Positions 10,369 through 19,036 of a DNA stretch of 64,000 nt are shown here, piece by piece. A program made the translations under genes and the position numbers. This DNA is from Craspedostauros australis. Lineage: Eukaryota; Bacillariophyta; Bacillariophyceae; Mastogloiales; Achnanthaceae. Location of the stretch: contig JAMXDE010000022.1 of assembly GCA_026770025.1 (NCBI GenBank), positions 1,146,058 to 1,210,057 on the forward strand, given 5' to 3'. Under the pieces are notes generated by a model. It was not told where the DNA came from and searched no databases. It worked only from the letters and a program-made list of their open reading frames with translations. The first letter of the stretch is position 1. Each line of letters opens with the position of its first letter.

Positions 10369-10735
10369 ATGACGACTGAAGCATCTACGACAGGAGAAAC
10401 ATCTCTCCGTGTGATTCTATTCGATGGAAAGCAGGATGGTTGGCGTTACTGGGAGATGTGCTTCATGGCGAATGCATCATCCCTGGACCTGGACAACATC
10501 TACCTTGGGATCGATGAAATCCCAACTGCAGCGATGGTGAAGCTCTCAGGATCAACAGCAGAGACCAAGGCGGACTACAAGAGGGCAAAGAAGGCCTTCA
10601 ACTTCTTGCTGATGTGTATCGACACTTCAACTGATGCCGGAAAGGTAGCCGCAGAGATCTTCAACAACTCATGGAACAACGACCATCCACCGGGGACGCG
10701 AAGCAGGCTTGGGACAGCCTCCGTCCAGTATCAAG
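10369..10735 (+). pseudogene. Ty1/copia gag fragment
   Basis: The frame begins MTTEASTTGETSLRVILFDG and carries FDGKQDGWRYWEMCFMANA. That is the pattern of the N-terminal copia gag domain; COP-A has VVIFDGKRSSWTGWSIKFLA at the same place. It continues with a helical stretch (ADYKRAKKAFNFLLMCID). A frameshift near 10670 moves the expected GDAKQAWDSLR segment into another phase. Nothing of protease, integrase or RT follows; family 2 copy D starts 200 bases later. The piece is therefore a truncated gag left by an older insertion. Confidence 0.6.
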
Positions 10736-10930
10736 CCATCCCAGCTTGTGTACAGGCACCACTGACCATCCCAGCTTGAGTCCATCCAGCATCAAGCCAT
10801 CCCAGCTCTTGCCCAGCCACTACATCCATCCAGGAACAAGCCATCCACCTTCATCCCTACTACCCTGGAACCAGCCAGGTTGCTTCTATCCAATAGCAAC
10901 CAACAGGCACATTTCAATCCAGAAGTCATC
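10736..10930. repeat. Short CCATCCCAGCTTG-type direct repeats
   Basis: CATCCCAGCTT or close variants occur about four times between 10736 and 10810, with CATCCAG(C/G)A variants after them. The stretch forms the 5' flank of family 2 copy D. Confidence 0.6.
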
Positions 10931-11656
10931 ATGGCACAACAAAACAACACTGCCACTATGGATGTCACTGATATGCCACCAGACCAGAGGCTTCCAGGTA
11001 CAGATGGTATGCTCAACTTCTTCAATACAGTGATGCAAAATCCTCAGATGTATCTCACACCCAAGGAGAAACAAGAGTTGAACAGAATGGAGAAGCTAGT
11101 GGATGCTTTCTTTGTTCACACCAGTCAAGAAGATGAAGACCAACCAGATGACAGGCCAGACCACGACCCAGCCAGAGAGCCAATTGACTTCACCCTACAT
11201 GAGACCTGGGAGGCAGTGTTCCCTGGAGATCACCTGGGAGCTTGCCTTTTCCTGTACATCACATGGGCTGTTCTCTACAGGGTTCCAACCATCAGCCTCC
11301 ACACCATTGTGGCCAAGGATGCAAGGAGGGCTTATAATGAGATCCACAAGAGGTTCCCCTCCTGAAGCAATATCCACAACGCAGCTACAGGGCTCAAAGC
11401 ACTGTCTGAAAGCTCATCTACATTCTCCATCATCTACCACAACCTCAAACGAATCAACATCAGATCAGCCCAGAATGTCCAGAGATCAGAGCCCCTCACT
11501 TCACCAGACATCATGAGGCTCCAACAAGCTGCACCACCCACCCCAGCTGGTTGCAGGGATATTGCTTTGCTCTTCTTCCTATTTGAAACTGGAGCAAGAG
11601 GCAAGGCAGCAGTCGGCAAGGCTATGAAGTGGCCATCCTACAACAAGACCACCAAG
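10931..11656 (+). pseudogene. Family 2 copy D, 5' part (split by COP-A)
   Basis: The start is MAQQNNTATMDVTDMPP at 10931. The N-terminal helical domain matches copy C (LTPKEKQELNRMEKLVDAFF; LGACLFLYITWAVLYRVPTIS). A TGA at 11363-11365 sits where copy C has Trp (TGG). The frame then continues with SAQNVQRSEPLTSPDIMRLQ and the box I segment FLFETGARGKAAVGKAMKWP, up to NKTTK, where the COP-A LTR begins at 11657. The last six bases, ACCAAG (11651-11656), are the target-site duplication. Loss of the gene may predate COP-A, because the stop and a downstream frameshift are independent of the insertion. Confidence 0.65.
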
Positions 11657-12433
11657 TGTTGGAAATCCGGGGTTATAGTAGTAGACTAATCTGTTATCAG
11701 TCTGTACCGTTTTAGAACTGTGAGCACAACATGCTCATCTCCTTTCGATTCCAATTCACAACAAGCATGATTTGCAGCGGCCACCCAAGGTTACCCCCTT
11801 TAGCTTGGCTCCTTTCGTCTGCATCTCCATCTTGCGTTCATCATGGTTCATCGCTTGCTTAGCTGAGAGTTGGAGAGTACCTACATTCGTCAAGTTCATA
11901 CTCGTAGACCTGTAGGTACCTCTCCTTCGGTCTCCTGTCACTTCACTGGTCCCACTTCATTTCAGTTCCTCCCTCCGGTCATCTCGATGGTTGCCTTTGG
12001 ATGCTTGGAACTTATTGTCATCTGGATCGTGGTCTTGGGTGAATAGGGATCGCCTCTGTTTCGCTTTCTCACATTAGGTTCTCAGGGACGCATCGACTTG
12101 TTCAGATATATTGGTTGTCGCGCTCATTCGATTCACTCAGGGCTGGTGTGTTGCCATCGTCATAGATCTCTCGGTTCCCGACCGTTATTGGGACATGGCC
12201 GAGTAGGCCACTGGATGAGGGTGCTTGGATGTCGCATAAGACAGGTAAGGCCATTGGGCTGTCCGAGTGCAACTGGTCGATTACTGGGTTGCGGTTTGTC
12301 TGGGAGATGCTATTGGGGGTTGCGGCAATCATAGGTATCTTTGCACTTAATACCATTCCGGTTCCAGTCAGTCCTCATGGGAGCTGCGGTAGAATAGGGT
12401 ATCTTTGCAAAGTCGTACCCCCGATTCCTGACA
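11657..12433 (-). repeat. COP-A 3' LTR (left copy)
   Basis: In element sense it begins TGTCAGGAATCGGGGGTACG at 12433 and ends CCCCGGATTTCCAACA at 11657, so the termini are TGT...ACA. The GTGCTCACAGTTCTAAAAC box near the downstream end recurs in the solo LTRs at 32.2 and 52.3 kb. Confidence 0.95.
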
Positions 12434-12443
12434 CCCTTCCATT
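12434..12443 (-). promoter_or_regulatory. COP-A polypurine tract
   Basis: In element sense AATGGAAGGG directly precedes the TGTCAGG start of the 3' LTR. This is the expected plus-strand primer site. Confidence 0.75.
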
Positions 12444-12529
12444 GTCGCACCACCATACTCACTCACACTCACAAATCATCTCTCGTCACACTCCCTTGTC
12501 TCGCTCTCGCACTCATCTCTTTTGTCCCA

Positions 12530-15500
12530 TTAATCCATGGTCGATCTCAATTGAATGATACTCCCTTTGTGTCTATCGTAGATCTCCTTCTTTGTGTTCT
12601 TGGTGAAGCCGTCTGCGATGTTGTCCTCTGAGCGCACAAACTGAATCCGTGCCTCTCCGTTGTCTATCAGCTCCCGGGTGAAATGATGTCGTATATCAAT
12701 GTGTCTCGTTCGTGCTGATGTAGACGGATTGGAGGCAATGAAGATAGCCCCCACATTGTCCACATACACATCCACTGGTTTGGTCATCGTCAAGCCGATG
12801 TCCTCCATCAGTTGCGTGAGGAAGCGGATCTCCTTTCCTGCTTCTGATAAGGCGACGTATTCTGCCTCTGTTGAGCTGAGAGTTACACTTCGTTGTGCCT
12901 TCGATCTCCATACGATGGGCACCCCTTGCAATAGGACGAGATGTCCCCCGACACTGATCCGGTTATCCTTGTCTCCCGCAAACTCACTGTCTGCGTAGAT
13001 CTCGATTTTCCATGCGTCGTTCTCCAGTGGGGTTGGTTGCATTCGTAGCCCGTAGTCCCTCGTGTCTGATACGAACTTCATTACTCGCAGCATCTCCTTG
13101 TATGCAGCAGCTGATGGTCCGTCCAATACTTTGGTAAGCTCACGCACCGCATTCGCAATGTCGGGTCGCGAGTGCTTCACCAAGTATATCAGCATACCTA
13201 CTCCGCTTCGGTATCTGCTGTGTCGGTCACTGTCCACTTTGGGTAGGTCGCTGTTTCTCTGGATACCCTGTCCTGGTGTTCCTGGAGTTCCGTATCGTTG
13301 TAGAGTCAGCACGTCATCCTTGAATGTATCTATAATATTCTTGATGATGTGTGGCTGGTTCACCCAGCAGTTCGACTGTTCGTTGTTGAAGATGATCTTG
13401 CAGCTGAGGTAGTCTTCGAGGTCGTTCTCCACCTTGATTCCGAATTGCTCAGCTTTGATGTCGATCGTCAGTTGCTTCAATTCCTCCTTCTCTCCGATGC
13501 ATAGGCAGTCGTCGACGTAGGTGCCTATCAGCAGCAGTTTCCCTTCCTGATTCCGAATCAGAAGGCATGGATCCACTTTGCTCTGTCGAAATCCCAGTTT
13601 GAGTAGAATGTCGACCAGCTTCTTGTTCCATTGTCTGGCACTCTGCACTAATCCGTAGATGGTCTTCTTGAGCAGCAAGCATTCGTCGGCCTCATGCCTC
13701 ATGCCCTTTGGGCATTGCATGTAGATCTCTTCGTCAAGTTCTCCATGCAAGAATGCTGTCTCGAAGTCGATGATCACACTATCCATGTGCAGTAGCATCT
13801 TCATAGTGAGCATGATGCGGTAGGTTGCATCATGAATCACTGGTGCGTGGTGTGCTGAGAAGTCCACTCCTGCGATCTGTGAGTAGCCGCAGGCGACGAG
13901 TCTGGCCCGGAAGACTCCGTTCCTCTTCTCCTTGAATACCCATTTGGTCTTCACGCATCGCCGATCCCTCGGCATTCGGTTCCTCTTGATCTTCTCCCAT
14001 ACTCCTCTTCTGGTCATATCGTTGAACTCCTTATTGATGGCCTCTCTCCACTTCTTTCTCTTCTCGGGATCTGCATGGTCCCAGCATTCTTCAAAAGTGG
14101 TAGGGTCTAGCATCATAGCTACGCTTGCTTGCTCGGGTCTGGCTCGATCATTCGTTACTTGGCTCGCAGTGATGAAGTCATCCAGCCTCATCTTTCCGTG
14201 AGTGGTATCAATCATCATGCTTGCGACGTCTCTGTTGAACATCGACCCGTCTGTGTGGAAGCTAGGTCCCCCTGTCGCCGCTGTTTCAGCTTCTGTCTCT
14301 TGGGCAGTCTCTTGCTTCTCATCGTCAGATTCCGATGTCTCGCTGGATCCGTAGTCTCTGTCCTCCTTAGCAACAGGCGAATTGTTATACCCTGCGAGAT
14401 CTCTGACCATTCTCGGTACGTATGCAACGGGTGTTGCAACTGGAGTCGAGGGCGGTTCTTTTTCTGCCGTTCTTTCCTCACTCCTTCCATCCTCGTCCCT
14501 TCCGGATTCATCGCCGACGTCATCGTCTGGTTCCTGATTCTCCTGGACGGGTAGCAGGTCGTCCTGCTCTAGCGCGGCATCTTCTGAATCTCTTTGTTCT
14601 CTCAATCTGCTGCGCTGCTCATCGTCATCGGACTCTATATCATTCATGCTATCCGATTGACGAAGCCAAGTCACGCCTCTCTCTGGAGACGAGTCTCTTG
14701 ATGAGGAATCGTCGTCTGTGTTCATCACTCTGGATCTGTTGGCATCCTTGATACCCTTGAACTCTCCATACGACTTATTCAACCATGTCACATCCCGAGT
14801 CATAAGGATTCTCGAGGTGGCAAGGTTCATCATGCGGTACACTCCTTTCGCGTGCGACTCTCCGTATCCCACGAACATGGCAGGTTTGGAGCGGTCGTCT
14901 AGTTTGGCCTTGATAGCCTGTCCACCGATGTGTACCATCCCCATCTCACCGAACACACGCAGGTCATTTGCATACTTCGGGATTTTTCCGTTTAACAGTA
15001 TACATGCTGGTTCCCTTGACTTCGTGCCAATGATGTTCTCCAGCTGCGTCGCTGTGTGGGCAGCCTCTGCCCACAGTTTGCCTCGCGTTGACTTTGGTAG
15101 ATGGGTTTGGTTCAGCATGGCGCGTACTTTGCCGTAGAGTGTCGCGAATTTCCTTTCGACGCGACCATTCTGTTGGGGAGTCGATGACGCAGTGTACTCG
15201 AAGGTTGGGGCGAATCCCTTGTTAAGTAAGAGTTTCTCTGCAGAACGATTCTCTCCTGCGTTGTCACATCTGACATTTTGGACCGTTATTCGCTGATTCG
15301 CTTCGAGCCATTGGAACAACAAAAGCATCTTCGACCCCACGTCGCTTTTCTCTGTGATGAAGTAACTCCAGCAGTAGTCACTGTAATCGTCGATCACAAG
15401 AAGCCAGTATTTGCCCCTTCCCAGGCTGTGTGTCTGAACGCTTGATGTGTCCATGAATAATCGATCCCCGACTCCTTTCGCCCGTTGTTGAGTCGCTTTC

Positions 15501-18181
15501 GACATCGGTCTCTGTCGCGATTTCCCAACCGCGCAGTCAACACACACGTCCAGTTTTCCTGTCACGTTCCAGCCGTACCTCCCAGCTGTTCGAGAGATGG
15601 TGTACGCGTCAACGTGGCCTAACATTTTATGAATTGTGTTGATGTCGACTGGTGCGTCGGTTGACACACCAACATGAGCTTGGTCGTCGGCCTTGGCATT
15701 GCTCACCATGTTCACTCCGCAAACGAAGCCGCTCTGGGTTGCCATGATGCGGTCGAAGCTGATGCGCACGCTGCCCTTCTTCAGGCTTATCACGATGCCG
15801 CGGTTGCTAATGTCGAACCCGTTTTCGAGAGCTTTATTGATGCTCAGCAGGTTCACCCACAGCTTCGGCACGTACTTCACTGATTTGAGTACAACGATGG
15901 ATGTCTTTCCATTCTTCTGCATGACGGTCATACGTTTGTCCCCCACCTTGGTTGCTTTGAGGAAGCGTCCGCTTCCAATCTTCACCGACTGGTCGGAGAC
16001 TTGGACGTTGGTCATCCCCTTGTCACAGTTGGTGAGATGGCACGATGCGCCTGAATCGCCCAGCCAGGTGTTGCTTTCGTAGTGGTCTGGCGCGATGGCG
16101 GACCTCTTCGCGTCAACGTCGTCTAGGTTTCCGACTACCATAGCCACCTCGTGGTCTTCACCGTGTTCCGAGAAGAGCGGTAACACCGAGAGCTCCGCCC
16201 TTGAGTCTCGAACCCCCTTGTCGCTTTCATGATACATCCAAAGGATGGAGTGCGTAGCGTGGAGAGTCATGCACGAGAGCAGGTCGCTGGGGAAAGGTTG
16301 GAGGTGGCGAGACTCCAAACTGTTGTTAATGTTGCAGGGGTTGCGACAGACGCTCACCGTGTTCATCATCCCTATCTCATGTAGCTTGAAGTACACGGAG
16401 CGCGGCTCAATTTGTGGAGTGTGGTCCCCTGTGTGGGTATCCACAGCATCGTAACACAATAAGGCCAGTTCAGATCGCACATCATTGGCCGGGAGCACGT
16501 TGCTCAGCGACGCTCGGATAGCGTGGCGGAGGGAACCAGCTCCTGCGAGTATGGCGCGGCGTTCTGCGCGTTCCTCGTCGTTGGTAGGCACGTCTCCGCT
16601 TGGGTTGGTGTGGAGTTGGATGAAGAAGGGAACCTCCGGGCATTCCACGCACCATGCGTAGAGTGGTCCTCGCTTGAGGCACAGAGGGCACCACGCTGTG
16701 TTGGTGGTGAGTTGTGAAGAGTTCTCAATCATGCGGTCCACACGAGAGAGCTCAGGAGCGAAGTTGTACACCGGGCGGCGGGCCGTTCCCTCTTGGTCGG
16801 CTCCGCCCATGTCATCATCAACATCTTCGGTGTCCGTGGCCCCTTCGTTGGTGAGGCTTGCGTCGTAGTAGGACTCCTGTCCTCGGTTGGAGTTGCTCAT
16901 CTTGTTGTTGACGTTGTGTGGTCTCAAGGAAAGAATGGGAGATGTGTCAGTCTGTTCGACGATGGCGGCAAAGGCGACGTCTTCCATTACCTTGGAGTCA
17001 GCTTGGTAATTGCTGTCGTTGTCACGTGTTTTCGCTTCGCCTGTGTTCACAGACAAGTTGGTCACATTTTCCAATTCGTTCGTGTTTCCCAAGGTGGGCA
17101 CACAAATTAGCTCGTCTGTCATTACAAGAGCCACGTCGTTATTTCCTTCCATCCCATCAGTCGCCACATTGGCCGAGTCTGCCTCCTTCATAGCTGCCTT
17201 CAGCTTGAAGCACTGTAGGATCTTGTGTCCCTTCTTACCGCAGTACTTACACTCCCCATTGAACTTGGGCTTGCTGTTGTTGACTCCTTGGCCACTCTTC
17301 TTGTTCTTGCCGTTGTCTTTCTTGGGGGCGGAGCGGCAGTCTGCTTTCTTGTGACCGTAGGCGCCACAGTTGCGACAGTGACCTTTGAAGCCTCCTACTG
17401 CAGCGAATGCAGTCTCTTCCTTGTTACTGTTGCTCTCACGTCTGTTCCCGCCGAGTTTGAGGTGTCGGCCGTCGTAGGTGGCACTAACAGCTTCGCGGAT
17501 GTCCTCGAGGGTCATGGTGTCCTCCATACCGTCGAACTTGAGCTCCAAGAGCTTGACGTCCGTCTCGTATTCCCTTCCGAGGGCGTTGAGTACGAGCATG
17601 TGGTACTGTTGCATATCCATCTTGATGCCAGTACTACCAAGGCGATTACGCAGCACTTCCATCTCAGTGAGGAACGTGTCTGGGTGCTCGCCTTTCTTCA
17701 ACCGCATCCCGTTGAGTTGAGCCAACAACTTTGCCTTGACAGGCGCAGTACGCTGCTCGTAGATGCGTTCAAGGGCCTTCCACGCCTTGCGTGGGTCTCC
17801 ACTCTCAGTGGGTCCGCCCTTGGTTCCCACCACAGCCATGAAGGCGACATCGCCTTCCGTAGTTTCATGGTTGATCGCCATGGTCAGTTCTTCAAACGCG
17901 CACTTGGCCAGCCCATTCTTGTATACCTCCTTCTCCTCAGCAGTCATCGAGGCTATCTTCTTCGCGATAGACTCACCCTCTTCGATCTTCACATCGGAGA
18001 TGAGGGCGCTGGGGCCGAAGGGAGCTGGCTTCACCTCCACCTTGTCTAGATCCATGAGATACAAGTCCTCGAGACCCTTGCTTGCGGCGCGAGCTAGGAA
18101 CTTGATGCTCCAGCCCGTCCAGCTGGATCGCTTGCCGTCGAAGATGACAACGCGGTCGCTCTTGCGAAGATAGGAACTCAT
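12530..18181 (-). CDS. Ty1/copia gag-pol polyprotein of COP-A (1883 aa)
   Basis: The protein is translated from MSSYLRKSDRVVIFDG. Residues 1-240 are the gag core. Two CCHC zinc knuckles follow, CRNCGAYGHKKADC (~269) and CKYCGKKGHKILQC (~311). Residues ~340-700 are an unusual spacer with a CPLC...CVEC cluster (C498, C501, C511, C514). Protease is WLGDSGASCHLTN (~706), the pre-integrase HHCC is ~850-884, and the integrase core has D911 or D931, D973 and E1009 (STPQQNGRVERKF). An acidic linker (1150-1300) precedes the RT, with YVDD at ~1555-1558. RNase H has ADSEFAG (~1730), SSTEAEY (~1770), VDNVGAIF (~1808) and ADGFTKN (~1856). All hallmarks are present and no stop interrupts. A single ORF without a gag/pol stop is normal for copia. 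The start codon is 78 bases inside the 5' LTR edge. Confidence 0.95.
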   Translation of the reverse strand: MSSYLRKSDRVVIFDGKRSSWTGWSIKFLARAASKGLEDLYLMDLDKVEVKPAPFGPSALISDVKIEEGESIAKKIASMTAEEKEVYKNGLAKCAFEELTMAINHETTEGDVAFMAVVGTKGGPTESGDPRKAWKALERIYEQRTAPVKAKLLAQLNGMRLKKGEHPDTFLTEMEVLRNRLGSTGIKMDMQQYHMLVLNALGREYETDVKLLELKFDGMEDTMTLEDIREAVSATYDGRHLKLGGNRRESNSNKEETAFAAVGGFKGHCRNCGAYGHKKADCRSAPKKDNGKNKKSGQGVNNSKPKFNGECKYCGKKGHKILQCFKLKAAMKEADSANVATDGMEGNNDVALVMTDELICVPTLGNTNELENVTNLSVNTGEAKTRDNDSNYQADSKVMEDVAFAAIVEQTDTSPILSLRPHNVNNKMSNSNRGQESYYDASLTNEGATDTEDVDDDMGGADQEGTARRPVYNFAPELSRVDRMIENSSQLTTNTAWCPLCLKRGPLYAWCVECPEVPFFIQLHTNPSGDVPTNDEERAERRAILAGAGSLRHAIRASLSNVLPANDVRSELALLCYDAVDTHTGDHTPQIEPRSVYFKLHEIGMMNTVSVCRNPCNINNSLESRHLQPFPSDLLSCMTLHATHSILWMYHESDKGVRDSRAELSVLPLFSEHGEDHEVAMVVGNLDDVDAKRSAIAPDHYESNTWLGDSGASCHLTNCDKGMTNVQVSDQSVKIGSGRFLKATKVGDKRMTVMQKNGKTSIVVLKSVKYVPKLWVNLLSINKALENGFDISNRGIVISLKKGSVRISFDRIMATQSGFVCGVNMVSNAKADDQAHVGVSTDAPVDINTIHKMLGHVDAYTISRTAGRYGWNVTGKLDVCVDCAVGKSRQRPMSKATQQRAKGVGDRLFMDTSSVQTHSLGRGKYWLLVIDDYSDYCWSYFITEKSDVGSKMLLLFQWLEANQRITVQNVRCDNAGENRSAEKLLLNKGFAPTFEYTASSTPQQNGRVERKFATLYGKVRAMLNQTHLPKSTRGKLWAEAAHTATQLENIIGTKSREPACILLNGKIPKYANDLRVFGEMGMVHIGGQAIKAKLDDRSKPAMFVGYGESHAKGVYRMMNLATSRILMTRDVTWLNKSYGEFKGIKDANRSRVMNTDDDSSSRDSSPERGVTWLRQSDSMNDIESDDDEQRSRLREQRDSEDAALEQDDLLPVQENQEPDDDVGDESGRDEDGRSEERTAEKEPPSTPVATPVAYVPRMVRDLAGYNNSPVAKEDRDYGSSETSESDDEKQETAQETEAETAATGGPSFHTDGSMFNRDVASMMIDTTHGKMRLDDFITASQVTNDRARPEQASVAMMLDPTTFEECWDHADPEKRKKWREAINKEFNDMTRRGVWEKIKRNRMPRDRRCVKTKWVFKEKRNGVFRARLVACGYSQIAGVDFSAHHAPVIHDATYRIMLTMKMLLHMDSVIIDFETAFLHGELDEEIYMQCPKGMRHEADECLLLKKTIYGLVQSARQWNKKLVDILLKLGFRQSKVDPCLLIRNQEGKLLLIGTYVDDCLCIGEKEELKQLTIDIKAEQFGIKVENDLEDYLSCKIIFNNEQSNCWVNQPHIIKNIIDTFKDDVLTLQRYGTPGTPGQGIQRNSDLPKVDSDRHSRYRSGVGMLIYLVKHSRPDIANAVRELTKVLDGPSAAAYKEMLRVMKFVSDTRDYGLRMQPTPLENDAWKIEIYADSEFAGDKDNRISVGGHLVLLQGVPIVWRSKAQRSVTLSSTEAEYVALSEAGKEIRFLTQLMEDIGLTMTKPVDVYVDNVGAIFIASNPSTSARTRHIDIRHHFTRELIDNGEARIQFVRSEDNIADGFTKNTKKEIYDRHKGSIIQLRSTMD

Positions 18182-18259
18182 GGTGACTTGGTGGTGGTGT
18201 TTGTTGCTGTGTTAGTGGGTGATGGAAACGTTGGATTTCAATCGTAACGTTTCGAAACG
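18182..18259 (-). promoter_or_regulatory. COP-A leader between 5' LTR and start codon
   Basis: A 78-bp leader holds the primer-binding region. The twelve bases next to the LTR (18248-18259) are the perfect palindrome CGTTTCGAAACG, not the TGG start complementary to a tRNA CCA end. The priming tRNA was not identified. Confidence 0.5.
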
Positions 18260-19036
18260 TGTTGGAAATCCGGGGTTATAGTAGTAGACTAATCTGTTAT
18301 CAGTCTGTACCGTTTTAGAACTGTGAGCACAACATGCTCATCTCCTTTCGATTCCAATTCACAACAAGCATGATTTGCAGCGGCCACCCAAGGTTACCCC
18401 CTTTAGCTTGGCTCCTTTCGTCTGCATCTCCATCTTGCGTTCATCATGGTTCATCGCTTGCTTAGCTGAGAGTTGGAGAGTACCTACATTCGTCAAGTTC
18501 ATACTCGTAGACCTGTAGGTACCTCTCCTTCGGTCTCCTGTCACTTCACTGGTCCCACTTCATTTCAGTTCCTCCCTCCGGTCATCTCGATGGTTGCCTT
18601 TGGATGCTTGGAACTTATTGTCATCTGGATCGTGGTCTTGGGTGAATAGGGATCGCCTCTGTTTCGCTTTCTCACATTAGGTTCTCAGGGACGCATCGAC
18701 TTGTTCAGATATATTGGTTGTCGCGCTCATTCGATTCACTCAGGGCTGGTGTGTTGCCATCGTCATAGATCTCTCGGTTCCCGACCGTTATTGGGACATG
18801 GCCGAGTAGGCCACTGGATGAGGGTGCTTGGATGTCGCATAAGACAGGTAAGGCCATTGGGCTGTCCGAGTGCAACTGGTCGATTACTGGGTTGCGGTTT
18901 GTCTGGGAGATGCTATTGGGGGTTGCGGCAATCATAGGTATCTTTGCACTTAATACCATTCCGGTTCCAGTCAGTCCTCATGGGAGCTGCGGTAGAATAG
19001 GGTATCTTTGCAAAGTCGTACCCCCGATTCCTGACA
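18260..19036 (-). repeat. COP-A 5' LTR (right copy)
   Basis: Same 777 bp as the left copy at a constant offset of 6603, with the same terminal sequences. The host gene resumes after the target duplication at 19037-19042. Confidence 0.95.

Larger units (their letters stand above)
11657..19036 (-). mobile_element. COP-A: intact Ty1/copia LTR retrotransposon
   Basis: The element is 7380 bp and lies in minus orientation inside family 2 copy D. Two 777-bp LTRs (11657-12433 and 18260-19036) flank one uninterrupted 1883-codon polyprotein. Domain order is gag, protease, integrase, RT, RNase H, which defines Ty1/copia. The flanks carry a 6-bp target duplication ACCAAG (11651-11656 and 19037-19042). 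A purine tract abuts the 3' LTR. No difference between the LTRs was seen by eye, so the insertion is recent. Nothing visible in the coding frame argues against competence. Confidence 0.95.

Noticed and set aside
17225-18049. 274-codon + strand frame opposite COP-A gag
   Set aside because: It is an antisense shadow of the polyprotein, which has complete domain support.
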